Assembly (NCBI GenBank): GCA_934481355.1
Contig: CAKSPH010000013.1
Location: forward strand, 1 to 61,263
Origin: an uncultured Oscillospiraceae bacterium
GTDB taxonomy: Bacteria; Bacillota; Clostridia; Oscillospirales; Ruminococcaceae
Length of the DNA stretch: 61,263 nucleotides
Reading direction: 5' to 3'
Numbering within the stretch: the first letter of the stretch is position 1; each line of letters begins with the position of its first letter. Made by a program: the position numbers and the translations under genes. Below are positions 9,496 through 17,672 of the stretch, piece after piece. The notes under the pieces are model-generated. The model did no database searches and was not told the origin of the DNA. It saw only the letters and a list, made by a program, of their open reading frames with translations.

Positions 9496-9833
9496 TGGGG
9501 AAAATGAGTGAACTGGCAGCAGAGTTATCCGAACTCAAGCATTGCGGCGAGGTGCTTATCAGCTTATCTGAGTCAATAATGGCTCTGATTTCAGGCAAAG
9601 ATACACCGCAGCCGATGGATAAGCCGTCAGCAAAAAAGAAATCCGATAGCGCTACAGTATCGGTTACTCTCGAAAACGTCAGAGCCGTCTGCGCTGAAAA
9701 ATCCCGTGCCGGGTTTACAGCAGAGGTAAAGGCAATCATCACAAAGCACGGCGCGGACAAGCTTTCCGCAATCAAGCCGGAGGAATATGCAGCAGTCCTC
9801 GCAGAGGTGGAGGTGCTTGGCAATGCCGACTAA
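9492..9833 (+). CDS. Phage early-module protein, 113 residues, unknown function
   Basis: A short protein with a helical N-terminus, a low-complexity linker (MDKPSAKKKSDSATVS) and a C-terminal helical domain (LENVRAVCAEKSRAGFTAEV). This layout is found in small proteins immediately upstream of DUF2800 in prophages of this group, sometimes misnamed as rRNA biogenesis proteins. The role may be as an accessory of the recombination/replication module (inference). It overlaps the DUF2800 gene by 11 bases. Confidence 0.6.
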   Translation: MMGKMSELAAELSELKHCGEVLISLSESIMALISGKDTPQPMDKPSAKKKSDSATVSVTLENVRAVCAEKSRAGFTAEVKAIITKHGADKLSAIKPEEYAAVLAEVEVLGNAD

Positions 9834-10950
9834 CCACGCAATTCTCTCGGCGTCATCAAGCCACCGCTGGCTTGAATGCCCGCCGTCTGCTAAACTCTGC
9901 GCAGAACTACCGGATACATCAAGCGAGTATGCGCAGGAGGGCACGGACGCTCACACTCTCTGCGAACACAGGCTGAAAGCCTTGCTCGGCAGAGAAACCA
10001 CCGACCCAACAGAAAACCTAAACTACTACAACGAGGAGATGGAGCGCTGCGCTGTCGAGTACGCTACATACGCTTATGAGCAGGTCGAGAAAGCAAAAGT
10101 AGCCTGCAATGACCCCATCGTCCTTATCGAACAGAAACTGGATTTCTCCTGGTGGGTTCCGGAGGGGTTCGGCACAGGTGACTGCGTTATCGTGGCTGAC
10201 GGTACATTGTCAGTTATCGACTTCAAGTACGGCAAGGGTGTGGAAGTTCTCGCAGAGAACAACCCACAGATGATGTTGTACGCTCTCGGTGCTCTTGAAT
10301 TATTTGACGGAATATACGACATATCCTCAGTGAGCATGACTATCTTTCAGCCAAGGCGGGATAACATCAGCGAACACACTATCTCAAAAGCAGACTTGCT
10401 CCGATGGGCGAATGAGGTTCTCGCCCCGACAGCGCAGCTTGCTATCAAGGGCGAGGGAGATTTCAAAGCGGGCGATCATTGTCGCTTTTGCAAAGTCAGG
10501 ACAACCTGTCGCAAACGCGCCGAATACAATCTTGAACTCGCCCGATACGACTTTGAACCGCCCGGTACACTTGATAACATCGAAATTTCCGCTATTCTCG
10601 CAAAAGCAGACGAACTTGTTTCTTGGGTGACGGACGTCAAAGAGTACGCTTTGCGTCAGGCACTCAGCGGCGTTTCATACGATGGTTTCAAGGTAGTCGA
10701 GGGACGGTCAAACCGCAAATACACAGATGAAAATGCAGTTGTTGAAGCCGTCAAATACGCAGGATATGACCCATATGAACACAGCGTTCTCGGCATCACC
10801 GCAATGAGCGCACTTCTCGGGAAGAAGAAATTCACCGAACTGCTCGGCGGTCTTATCGAAAAGCCGCAGGGCAAGCCAACCTTAGTACCAATTTTGGACA
10901 AGCGTCCGGCAATACATACAGCAAACGAAGATTTCAAGGAGGACAATTAA
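9823..10950 (+). CDS. DUF2800 protein, PD-(D/E)XK (RecB/Cas4-like) nuclease
   Basis: A 375-residue phage protein of the DUF2800 family, which belongs to the PD-(D/E)XK nucleases. Visible core: GTGDCVIVADGTLSVIDFKYG, with the metal-binding Asp in GTGD and the D-x-K in IDFKYGKG, followed by the QMMLYALGAL helix. A Cys cluster C-x2-C-x5-C (CRFCKVRTTCRKR) resembles half of the iron-sulphur site of Cas4/AddB-like enzymes; the partner Cys may be in LECPPSAKLC at the N-terminus. It probably acts in phage recombination or replication with the DUF2815 protein. The start is at MPTNHAILSASS, inside the end of the upstream gene. Confidence 0.85.
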   Translation: MPTNHAILSASSSHRWLECPPSAKLCAELPDTSSEYAQEGTDAHTLCEHRLKALLGRETTDPTENLNYYNEEMERCAVEYATYAYEQVEKAKVACNDPIVLIEQKLDFSWWVPEGFGTGDCVIVADGTLSVIDFKYGKGVEVLAENNPQMMLYALGALELFDGIYDISSVSMTIFQPRRDNISEHTISKADLLRWANEVLAPTAQLAIKGEGDFKAGDHCRFCKVRTTCRKRAEYNLELARYDFEPPGTLDNIEISAILAKADELVSWVTDVKEYALRQALSGVSYDGFKVVEGRSNRKYTDENAVVEAVKYAGYDPYEHSVLGITAMSALLGKKKFTELLGGLIEKPQGKPTLVPILDKRPAIHTANEDFKEDN

Positions 10951-10951
10951 C

Positions 10952-11533
10952 ATGACAAAGTTCACAAATCCCACAAAGGTAATCACAGGACCCGACACAA
11001 GATGGAGTTACGCAAACGTCTGGGAAGCAAAGTCCATCAACGGCGGCGCTCCAAAGTACAGCGTATCACTTATCATTCCGAAGTCAGATACCAAGACGGT
11101 AGAGAAGATCAAGGTGGCTATTGAAGCAGCTTACAAGGAGGGCGAGTCCAAGCTCAAGGGCAACGGTCGCTCCGTTCCTGCGCTTTCCGCAATCAAGAAT
11201 CCGCTGCGTGACGGCGACATTGAGCGTCCCGATGATGAAGCCTACGCTAACAGCTACTTCATCAACGCTAATTCTGCGACCGCTCCCGGTATTGTGGACG
11301 CTAATTGCAGTCCCATTCTGGAACGCAGCGAGGTTTACAGCGGCGTGTACGGCAGAGCGTCCATCTCATTCTACGCATTCAACTCCAATGGCAACAAGGG
11401 TATTGCCTGCGGTCTGAATAATCTTCAGAAGGTACGCGATGGCGAGCCGCTTGGCGGCAGAACCCGTGCCGAGGATGATTTTGCAACCGAGGCAGAAGCT
11501 GCCCCCAGTTCCGACGATGATTTTCTGTCTTGA
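10952..11533 (+). CDS. DUF2815 family phage protein
   Basis: A 193-residue protein, beginning one base after the DUF2800 stop, with GGAGG upstream. It matches the DUF2815 family (TKFTNPTKVITGPDTRWSY start), a phage protein with a predicted ssDNA-binding-like fold almost always encoded between DUF2800 and the polymerase. The acidic tail (AEAAPSSDDDFLS) resembles SSB C-termini that recruit partner proteins. A role as a phage single-strand binding protein is inferred. Confidence 0.85.
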   Translation: MTKFTNPTKVITGPDTRWSYANVWEAKSINGGAPKYSVSLIIPKSDTKTVEKIKVAIEAAYKEGESKLKGNGRSVPALSAIKNPLRDGDIERPDDEAYANSYFINANSATAPGIVDANCSPILERSEVYSGVYGRASISFYAFNSNGNKGIACGLNNLQKVRDGEPLGGRTRAEDDFATEAEAAPSSDDDFLS

Positions 11534-11544
11534 GGAGATACACG

Positions 11545-11682
11545 ATGATGACAACTGAAAGCATTTTGCTTGCTATCTGCTTTGGATATGTGCTTGGAGA
11601 TACACTTTCTAAGCTGGTCGTAGTTGTTTCTGATGTTGTCAGGAGCATTAAGCGCCGCAAGCAAACTAAAACTGGCAAGTAA
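11545..11682 (+). CDS. 45-residue single-pass membrane mini-protein
   Basis: A short frame with GAGGAGA 6 bases upstream, lying in the gap between DUF2815 and the polymerase. It has a hydrophobic stretch (SILLAICFGYVLGDTL then LVVVVSDVV) and a strongly basic tail (SIKRRKQTKTGK). This composition fits a small membrane protein. No family is recognised. The ribosome binding site and fit in the operon are the main support. Confidence 0.55.
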   Translation: MMTTESILLAICFGYVLGDTLSKLVVVVSDVVRSIKRRKQTKTGK

Positions 11683-11691
11683 TACAAACAG

Positions 11692-11720
11692 GGCGGCAGG
11701 AGCTATCTTGCCGCCTATTT
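11692..11720 (+). promoter_or_regulatory. Strong hairpin in front of the DNA polymerase gene
   Basis: GGCGGCA pairs perfectly with TGCCGCC around a 10-base loop, followed by TATTTT. It could be a partial terminator or a leader structure controlling polymerase expression. The loop (ggagctatct) resembles, but does not match, the loops of the two repeated hairpins of this prophage. Confidence 0.5.
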
Positions 11721-11731
11721 TGAGGTAAACT

Positions 11732-13675
11732 ATGGAAAAAATCAAAACACTGTCAATTGACCTTGAAACATTCAGTGATGTTGACCTTTCAAAATGCGGT
11801 GTTTACAGATATGTTGAGTCACCCGCATTTGAGATACTGCTGTTCGGAGTTTCTGTAAACGGCGGCGATGTTGTGGTGTACGACCTTGTGCAGGGTGAGA
11901 AAATACCTGCAGAAATTCTCGCTGCGCTGACAGACAACAGCATTATTAAATGGGCGTTCAACGCGACCTTTGAAAGAGTGTGCCTGTCAAAATATCTCGG
12001 TTTGCGAGAGTATCTCGACCCAGCTTCGTGGAGATGTTCGATGGTGTGGGCGGCGTACATGGGACTTCCGTTGTCGCTTGCCGGCGCAGGCGCAGTTCTG
12101 GGCTTATCGGAACAGAAACTCAAAGAGGGCAAGGAACTCATCAAATATTTTTGCGTCCCCTGCGCCCCTACCAAGGCAAACGGCGGCAGAACGCGAAATC
12201 TCCCGATACACGCTCCCGAAAAATGGGCGCAGTTCAAGGCATACAACAAGCGTGATGTTGAGGTCGAAATGTCAATACAGAACAAGCTGCGGAAGTTCCC
12301 TGTGCCGGAATTTGTGTGGGAGGAATACTGCCTTGACCAGCGGATTAACGACCGTGGGATTGCTCTGGATATGGCTGTTGTTGAGAATGCAATACGGTTT
12401 GATGAACTGTCAAAAGCGCTGCTCTCGTCAAAAATGCAGGAACTTACTTTGCTCGATAATCCGAACTCGGTTCAGCAGATGAAACAGTGGCTTGCGGAGA
12501 ACGGACTGGAGGTTGACAGTCTTGGAAAAAAGGAAGTCACAGCAATGCTCAAAACTGCACCGCCGCAACTTGCAGAGGTTCTGGAGCTCCGCCAGCAGCT
12601 TGCAAAATCATCAGTAAAGAAATATCAGGCTATGAAGAACGCCGTCTGCTCCGATGGACGGGCGCACGGAATGTTTCAGTTTTACGGTGCAAACCGTTCC
12701 GGCAGATGGGCGGGTCGGCTGATACAGTTACAGAACCTCCCGCAGAACCACATTCCTGACCTTGAACAGGCTCGTGAGCTTGTGAAAAGCGGCAACTATG
12801 AAGCCATGGAACTACTGTACGATGATATTCCCGATACACTGTCGCAACTTATTCGCACGGCATTTGTTCCGAAATTGGGAATGAAATTCGTGGTTTCAGA
12901 TTTTTCAGCAATAGAGGCAAGAGTGCTGTCATGGTTCGCCGGAGAACAATGGCGGCTTGAAGTTTTCAAAAGTGGTGGGGATATCTACTGCGCGTCCGCA
13001 AGTCAGATGTTCCGTGTTCCCGTTGAGAAGCACGGTGTCAATGGACATCTGCGGCAAAAAGGTAAAATCGCAGAACTGGCGCTAGGGTACGGCGGTTCGG
13101 TCGGAGCTCTGAAAGCTATGGGTGCATTGGAGATGGGTTTGTCGGAAGATGAATTACAGCCGCTTGTGGATATGTGGCGCAGTTCCAACCCGAATATAGT
13201 TCGGTTCTGGTGGGAAGTCGACCGCTGCGTGAAGGATACAATACGACAAAGACTCCGCACAGACACACATGGCATTCAGTTTGAATATCAGAGCGGAATG
13301 CTGTTCATCACGCTGCCGAGCGGCAGGCGGCTGTCATACGTCAAACCTCGTATCGGTGAGAATAAGTTCGGCGGCGAATCCTTCACTTACGAGGGCGTTG
13401 GCGCAACGAAGAAATGGGAGCGCATCGAAAGCTACGGTCCTAAGTTCGTGGAGAATATCGTTCAGGCGGTCAGCCGGGATATTCTCTGCTATGCTATGCG
13501 TACGCTGCGGAATTATCGAATCTGCGGTCACGTCCACGATGAACTTATTATCGAGTGCCCGCTAGATACGAATGTATCTGAAATCTGCGATATGATGGGA
13601 AGAACTCCGTCATGGGCAGAGGGGCTTCCGCTCCGTGCCGATGGGTACGAATGCAGCTTTTACAAAAAAGATTGA
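11732..13675 (+). CDS. Phage DNA polymerase, family A
   Basis: A 647-residue polymerase with proofreading. The N-terminal 3'-5' exonuclease shows SIDLETFSDVDLSKCG (Exo I, DxE). The polymerase domain shows motif A DFSAIEARVLSWFAGE, motif B in QKGKIAELALGYGGSVGALK (O-helix) and motif C CGHVHDELIIECP with the catalytic HDE. It would replicate the phage genome. Length and motifs look complete, so this gene is probably still functional. It follows the hairpin at 11692-11715 and precedes the second copy of the repeated hairpin. Confidence 0.93.
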   Translation: MEKIKTLSIDLETFSDVDLSKCGVYRYVESPAFEILLFGVSVNGGDVVVYDLVQGEKIPAEILAALTDNSIIKWAFNATFERVCLSKYLGLREYLDPASWRCSMVWAAYMGLPLSLAGAGAVLGLSEQKLKEGKELIKYFCVPCAPTKANGGRTRNLPIHAPEKWAQFKAYNKRDVEVEMSIQNKLRKFPVPEFVWEEYCLDQRINDRGIALDMAVVENAIRFDELSKALLSSKMQELTLLDNPNSVQQMKQWLAENGLEVDSLGKKEVTAMLKTAPPQLAEVLELRQQLAKSSVKKYQAMKNAVCSDGRAHGMFQFYGANRSGRWAGRLIQLQNLPQNHIPDLEQARELVKSGNYEAMELLYDDIPDTLSQLIRTAFVPKLGMKFVVSDFSAIEARVLSWFAGEQWRLEVFKSGGDIYCASASQMFRVPVEKHGVNGHLRQKGKIAELALGYGGSVGALKAMGALEMGLSEDELQPLVDMWRSSNPNIVRFWWEVDRCVKDTIRQRLRTDTHGIQFEYQSGMLFITLPSGRRLSYVKPRIGENKFGGESFTYEGVGATKKWERIESYGPKFVENIVQAVSRDILCYAMRTLRNYRICGHVHDELIIECPLDTNVSEICDMMGRTPSWAEGLPLRADGYECSFYKKD

Positions 13676-13686
13676 GGTAATATGTC

Positions 13687-13730
13687 CAAGAACACCTTCT
13701 GCCAAGGCTATAAGGCAGGAGGTGTTCTTG
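13687..13730 (+). ncRNA. Candidate structured leader RNA, copy 2 of a repeated hairpin
   Basis: A 17-base-pair stem (one G-T pair) flanks the loop aaggctataa. The apical part CTGCC-loop-GGCAG matches copy 1 at 9247-9264, while the lower stem has different sequence but still pairs. The 3' arm contains GGAGGTG, a ribosome binding site 5 bases before GTG 13730, so folding would hide it. This suggests translational control of the recombinase operon. Confidence 0.45.
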
Positions 13731-13999
13731 TGTATGACAATTTTACGACCCGCATGAATGAGGTAGAGAAAAACGCTGAAAATCTGCCTGTCAGAACTGA
13801 ACCCGATATACAAGCGGTTTCAAAACAAATTACTCAGGAAGAAATTCAGCGTGATTTCGATTACTATATGGCACAGCACATTGCAGAAAAGCTGAAAGCT
13901 GAGGGACTTATCACAGTTGACGAATTCAACAAACTGACCGCTCTTAACCGCAGTACTTTTTTACCTATGAATGTCGAGATATTACCGAAAATACGTTGA
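13730..13999 (+). CDS. SHOCT-like small protein preceding the recombinases
   Basis: The C-terminal 50 residues (ITQEEIQRDFDYYMAQHIAEKL then LKAEGLITVDEFNKLTALNR) resemble the SHOCT-like proteins that commonly precede tandem serine recombinases in Clostridia mobile elements. The start is uncertain. ATG 13682 is open but its first residues would be encoded by the 5' arm of the hairpin. GTG 13730 has an ideal GGAGGTG and is chosen; ATG 13754 is a third option. It may regulate excision (inference). Confidence 0.65.
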   Translation: MYDNFTTRMNEVEKNAENLPVRTEPDIQAVSKQITQEEIQRDFDYYMAQHIAEKLKAEGLITVDEFNKLTALNRSTFLPMNVEILPKIR

Positions 14000-14050
14000 T
14001 TATATCTCGGTTTAGAGTTAATATGTCAACACCGAAGAGAGGCGAAAAAA

Positions 14051-15616
14051 GTGAAAACTGTAACAAAAATTGAAGCCAACCAACGTACTACGGGTTCTGA
14101 GAAAAAGCTCCGTGTTGCGGCATACTGTCGTGTGTCGACAGATTCTGACGATCAGCTTGAAAGTCTTGCTGAACAGAAAAAGCACTATGAAACCTACATT
14201 CAGGCGCACGAAAACTGGAATTTCGCAGGCCTATACTATGATGAGGGAATAAGCGGTACTAAAAAGGAAATGCGCTCCGAACTTATGCGATTGCTTTCTG
14301 ATTGTGAAGCAGGTCAAATCGACTTTATCATCACAAAGTCCATAAGCCGATTTGCGAGAAATACCACTGACTGCCTTGAAATGGTGCGAAAGCTGCTTGC
14401 AATAAATGTAGCAATATATTTTGAAAAGGAGAATATCAACACCACTTCAATGGAAAGCGAGCTGGTGCTTGCGGTTCTCAGCAGCCTTGCAGAGAACGAA
14501 TCAGTGTCAATATCCGGTAACGAAAAGTGGTCTATAAGACAGCGGTTTCAGAGCGGTACATACAAAATGAATCCACCGCCGTACGGCTACCGTTGGAATG
14601 GAAAGCGGCTTGAAGTAAACAACGAACAAGCGAAAATTGTTAAGCGTATTTTTGCTGAATTTCTCACGGGAAAAGGAGTAATGAACATTGCAAGAAACCT
14701 GGACTCGGATAATATTGTCCCTGCCCGTGGAAAGCACTGGCGCCAGTCAAGTATTCTTAGGATTCTTAAAAATGAGAATTACACAGGAAACGCAGTTTTC
14801 CAAAAAACCTTTACAGATGAGTCTTTTCACCGCTGTGTGAATTACGGACAGTTGGATAAGTATCTTGTTGCTGATCATCACGAGGGGATAATCAGCAAGG
14901 CTGACTTTGAATCAGCTTCTGCTTTGATAGACAGACACTCCGTTGAAAAGAACGTTACTAAGGGTAGCCACAAGTATCAGCTGCGGTATTGCTTTTCGGG
15001 AAAGATAGTCTGCGGTGAGTGCGGCGCTACGCTAAAGCACAGGACTCACAGGCTTGGCGGTGAAACGTATGAAGCGTGGTGCTGCAGCACTCACATATAT
15101 AATAAGGAAAGCTGCTCAATGAAGTTCATCAGGGACGATGACATCAAGCTCGCTTTTGTTACAATGATGAACAAACTGGTTTTCGGTCACAAACTGATTT
15201 TGAAGCCGTATTTGCTGACATTACGCAGTTCGTCAACGGACGGCAGCATTCAGCGAATACAGCAGCTTCGGCTGTTGATTGAGCAGAATACGGGTCAGCA
15301 GGAAACTCTTACACGACTTATTGCAAACGGTTTCATTGATAGGGCGCTTTTCGGTCGAGAATTGAACGCAATAATGGCTCAGACTGATGAATACCGTGCT
15401 GAAATTGATACGCTCAGCAGTTCAGTCACAGGAGATGGCGCAAAGCTGAAAGAAACCGAGCGGCTGATAAAACTGGTCGAGCGTGGGAGAATGTTCACGG
15501 AATTTGACGCAGACTTGTTTTCAAAACTGGTTGACCGCATTTGTGCATTTTCTCGCAATGAGATCGGCTTTGCGCTGAAATGCGGATTGACGCTCAGAGA
15601 AAGGATTGGTGAGTAG
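14051..15616 (+). CDS. Large serine recombinase 1
   Basis: A 521-residue site-specific recombinase of the resolvase/invertase superfamily. The N-terminal resolvase domain has [12 protein letters not shown] with catalytic Ser29 and [14 protein letters not shown] with the conserved Arg. The recombinase domain follows (PPYGYRWNGKRLEV, then LRILKNENYTGN). A zinc ribbon (CGECGATLKHRTHR and later a CC/C pair) and a coiled-coil follow. It catalyses integration/excision via a Ser-DNA intermediate. GTG start. It is first of three adjacent recombinase genes and overlaps none; the next starts 2 bases on. Confidence 0.92.
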   Translation: MKTVTKIEANQRTTGSEKKLRVAAYCRVSTDSDDQLESLAEQKKHYETYIQAHENWNFAGLYYDEGISGTKKEMRSELMRLLSDCEAGQIDFIITKSISRFARNTTDCLEMVRKLLAINVAIYFEKENINTTSMESELVLAVLSSLAENESVSISGNEKWSIRQRFQSGTYKMNPPPYGYRWNGKRLEVNNEQAKIVKRIFAEFLTGKGVMNIARNLDSDNIVPARGKHWRQSSILRILKNENYTGNAVFQKTFTDESFHRCVNYGQLDKYLVADHHEGIISKADFESASALIDRHSVEKNVTKGSHKYQLRYCFSGKIVCGECGATLKHRTHRLGGETYEAWCCSTHIYNKESCSMKFIRDDDIKLAFVTMMNKLVFGHKLILKPYLLTLRSSSTDGSIQRIQQLRLLIEQNTGQQETLTRLIANGFIDRALFGRELNAIMAQTDEYRAEIDTLSSSVTGDGAKLKETERLIKLVERGRMFTEFDADLFSKLVDRICAFSRNEIGFALKCGLTLRERIGE

Positions 15617-15617
15617 A

Positions 15618-16043
15618 ATGGAGCATATTCCGTACGGCTATCGTATTGAGAACGGAAAAGCGGCGGTTGATGAAACTGCGGCAGAGCAGGTTCGGAGATT
15701 ATTTGAAAACTACCTCAGCGGCGATTCGCTGAAAAAAGCGGCCGAAAACGCAGGTATCACAGGAAATCACGGCACTATCAAACTGATGTTGCGGAACCGT
15801 CGCTATCCGGGAGATGACTTTTACCCTCCGATAATCAGCGAGGAGATGTTCAATGCTGCAGCAGAGGAGCTTCAAAGTCGTGCTGAACGGCTCGGCAGAA
15901 ACGGTCATGTAAGAAAAGAACGGTCGGTGAATGTCCCTGCGCGGTTCACATTTATCAGCGCAGCAGATTGTTTCGAGGATCCCGTTCGGCAGGCAGAATA
16001 TATGTATGGATTGATAAAGACAGAGGTGACGAACATTGAGTAA
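15618..16043 (+). CDS. Recombinase-domain protein lacking the catalytic resolvase domain
   Basis: A 141-residue protein consisting essentially of the PF07508-type DNA-binding recombinase domain ([40 protein letters not shown]). No Ser-containing N-terminal domain exists upstream: the preceding sequence is the full end of recombinase 1, so this is a stand-alone gene, not a truncated one. It overlaps recombinase 2 by 8 bases. Possible role: accessory DNA-binding subunit or directionality factor for the flanking recombinases (inference). ATG chosen; GTG 15609 is a possible alternative. Confidence 0.8.
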   Translation: MEHIPYGYRIENGKAAVDETAAEQVRRLFENYLSGDSLKKAAENAGITGNHGTIKLMLRNRRYPGDDFYPPIISEEMFNAAAEELQSRAERLGRNGHVRKERSVNVPARFTFISAADCFEDPVRQAEYMYGLIKTEVTNIE

Positions 16044-17601
16044 CATAACGATAATCCCGGCAAGACCCCAGCGGGCTAACTCACAGCAGAATGAAACGGA
16101 AAAACCAAAGCTGCGTGTGGCTGCGTACTGCCGCGTCAGCACGGACAGCGATGAGCAGGCGACCAGCTACGAAGCCCAGGTGTCGCATTATACAGAACAG
16201 ATCACCCGAAATCCCGAGTGGGCATTTGCGGGTATCTACGCCGATGACGGTATCTCCGGCACGAATACCAAAAAGCGTGAGGAATTTAACCGTATGATAG
16301 CAGACTGTATGGACGGCAAAATCGATATGATTATCACAAAGTCCATCAGCCGATTTGCGCGAAATACGCTTGACTGCCTTAAATACATACGTCAGCTTAA
16401 GGAGCGTAACATTCCCGTATTCTTCGAGAAAGAGAACATCAACACCCTGGACGCAAAAGGCGAGGTTCTGCTTACGATAATGGCTTCGTTGGCACAGCAG
16501 GAATCACAGTCACTCAGTCAGAATGTGAAACTGGGTTTGCAGTTCCGATATCAGCGTGGGGAGGTGCAGGTCAACCACAGCCGCTTCCTTGGCTACACCA
16601 AAGACGAGAACGGCAGGCTTGTGATCGACCCGGAGCAGGCAGAGGTGGTGCAGAGAATCTACCGTGAATACCTTGACGGTTACAGCACAGACAAAATCGC
16701 CGCCGGTCTGGAGCGTGACGGAATACTCACCGGCGCAGGAAATCCACGTTGGCATACAAGCACGGTTGCAAAGATACTGCGCAACGAAAAGTATATGGGT
16801 GATGCGCTTCTGCAAAAGACCTACACGGTGGATTATCTTTCCAAAAAGCGCATAAAGAACAACGGAATAATGCCGCAGTACTATGTCGAGAACGACCACG
16901 AAGCTATTATTCCAAAAGAGATTTTTATGCGTGTGCAGGACGAACTTGTGCGTCGCAGGCTTGTAAAGGTCAGTCCGAACGGGAGAAAGCACGGTTTCAG
17001 CAGTAACCATGTTTTTTCGCAGATGATAGTCTGCGGGGAGTGCGGCGAACTGTTTCGCCGTGTTCACTGGAATAATCATGGCTGTCGTTCAATCGTTTGG
17101 CGTTGCCTTAGCCGTTTGCAGCCGACAGGCGTAATTTGTCACGCCCGGACTGTAAACGAAGAAGTGCTGAAAAATGTGGTCGTGCAGGCATTCAACGAAA
17201 TGCTCGGCAGCAGAAGCACCTATCAGAAGCGGCTTCGGGATAACCTTGCAAGGGTACTTTGTGGGTATGAAGATGAGCAGGCTCTGGAGATAGACAAGCG
17301 TCTAGCTGAACTTCAGCAGGAGCTTATCAACCACGCTTCCCGCAAGGAGGACTACAACGACATCGCCGATGAGATATTCCGACTTCGTGAGATGAAACAG
17401 AAGAACTTCACCGACACCGCCGTCCGTGACGAACAGGTCAAGCGTATAAATGAGCTGAACGAGTTCATCGAGCAGCAGGATTCTGAGCTTACCAAGTTTG
17501 ACGAGAGCCTTGCCCGGCGGTGGCTCAAGGAGATTGTCGTCTGGGACGATAGGTTTTCTGTGGAGCTCAAGTCGGGGGTTAGGATTGATATTGAATTATA
17601 A
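16036..17601 (+). CDS. Large serine recombinase 2
   Basis: A 521-residue serine recombinase, diverged paralogue of the gene two upstream. Resolvase domain with [14 protein letters not shown] (catalytic Ser35) and [14 protein letters not shown]. Recombinase domain with [14 protein letters not shown] and [13 protein letters not shown]. Zinc ribbon [13 protein letters not shown] with the second pair in WRCLSRL...VICHAR. Long C-terminal coiled coil ([20 protein letters not shown]). TTG start inside the end of the preceding gene, so translation is coupled. Both large recombinases look intact. Confidence 0.92.
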   Translation: MSNITIIPARPQRANSQQNETEKPKLRVAAYCRVSTDSDEQATSYEAQVSHYTEQITRNPEWAFAGIYADDGISGTNTKKREEFNRMIADCMDGKIDMIITKSISRFARNTLDCLKYIRQLKERNIPVFFEKENINTLDAKGEVLLTIMASLAQQESQSLSQNVKLGLQFRYQRGEVQVNHSRFLGYTKDENGRLVIDPEQAEVVQRIYREYLDGYSTDKIAAGLERDGILTGAGNPRWHTSTVAKILRNEKYMGDALLQKTYTVDYLSKKRIKNNGIMPQYYVENDHEAIIPKEIFMRVQDELVRRRLVKVSPNGRKHGFSSNHVFSQMIVCGECGELFRRVHWNNHGCRSIVWRCLSRLQPTGVICHARTVNEEVLKNVVVQAFNEMLGSRSTYQKRLRDNLARVLCGYEDEQALEIDKRLAELQQELINHASRKEDYNDIADEIFRLREMKQKNFTDTAVRDEQVKRINELNEFIEQQDSELTKFDESLARRWLKEIVVWDDRFSVELKSGVRIDIEL

Positions 17602-17620
17602 CCTTCATAGATGTATAAAG

Positions 17621-17667
17621 GCTCCTCACCACTGGAATGAATCCAGTGATGGGGAGCTTATTTTATT
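17621..17667 (+). terminator. Terminator at the right edge of the prophage remnant
   Basis: GCTCCTCACCACTGG pairs imperfectly with CCAGTGATGGGGAGC, followed by a T/A-rich run. It can stop the recombinase operon and, being flanked by A/T on both sides, perhaps also the convergent gene. Confidence 0.7.
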
Positions 17668-17672
17668 TAGAT

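Noticed and set aside
13682..13729. ATG 13682 as start of the SHOCT-like protein
   Set aside because: It is possible (GAGGT upstream), but the extra residues come entirely from one arm of a long hairpin. GTG 13730 has a better site, so this was kept only as an alternative.
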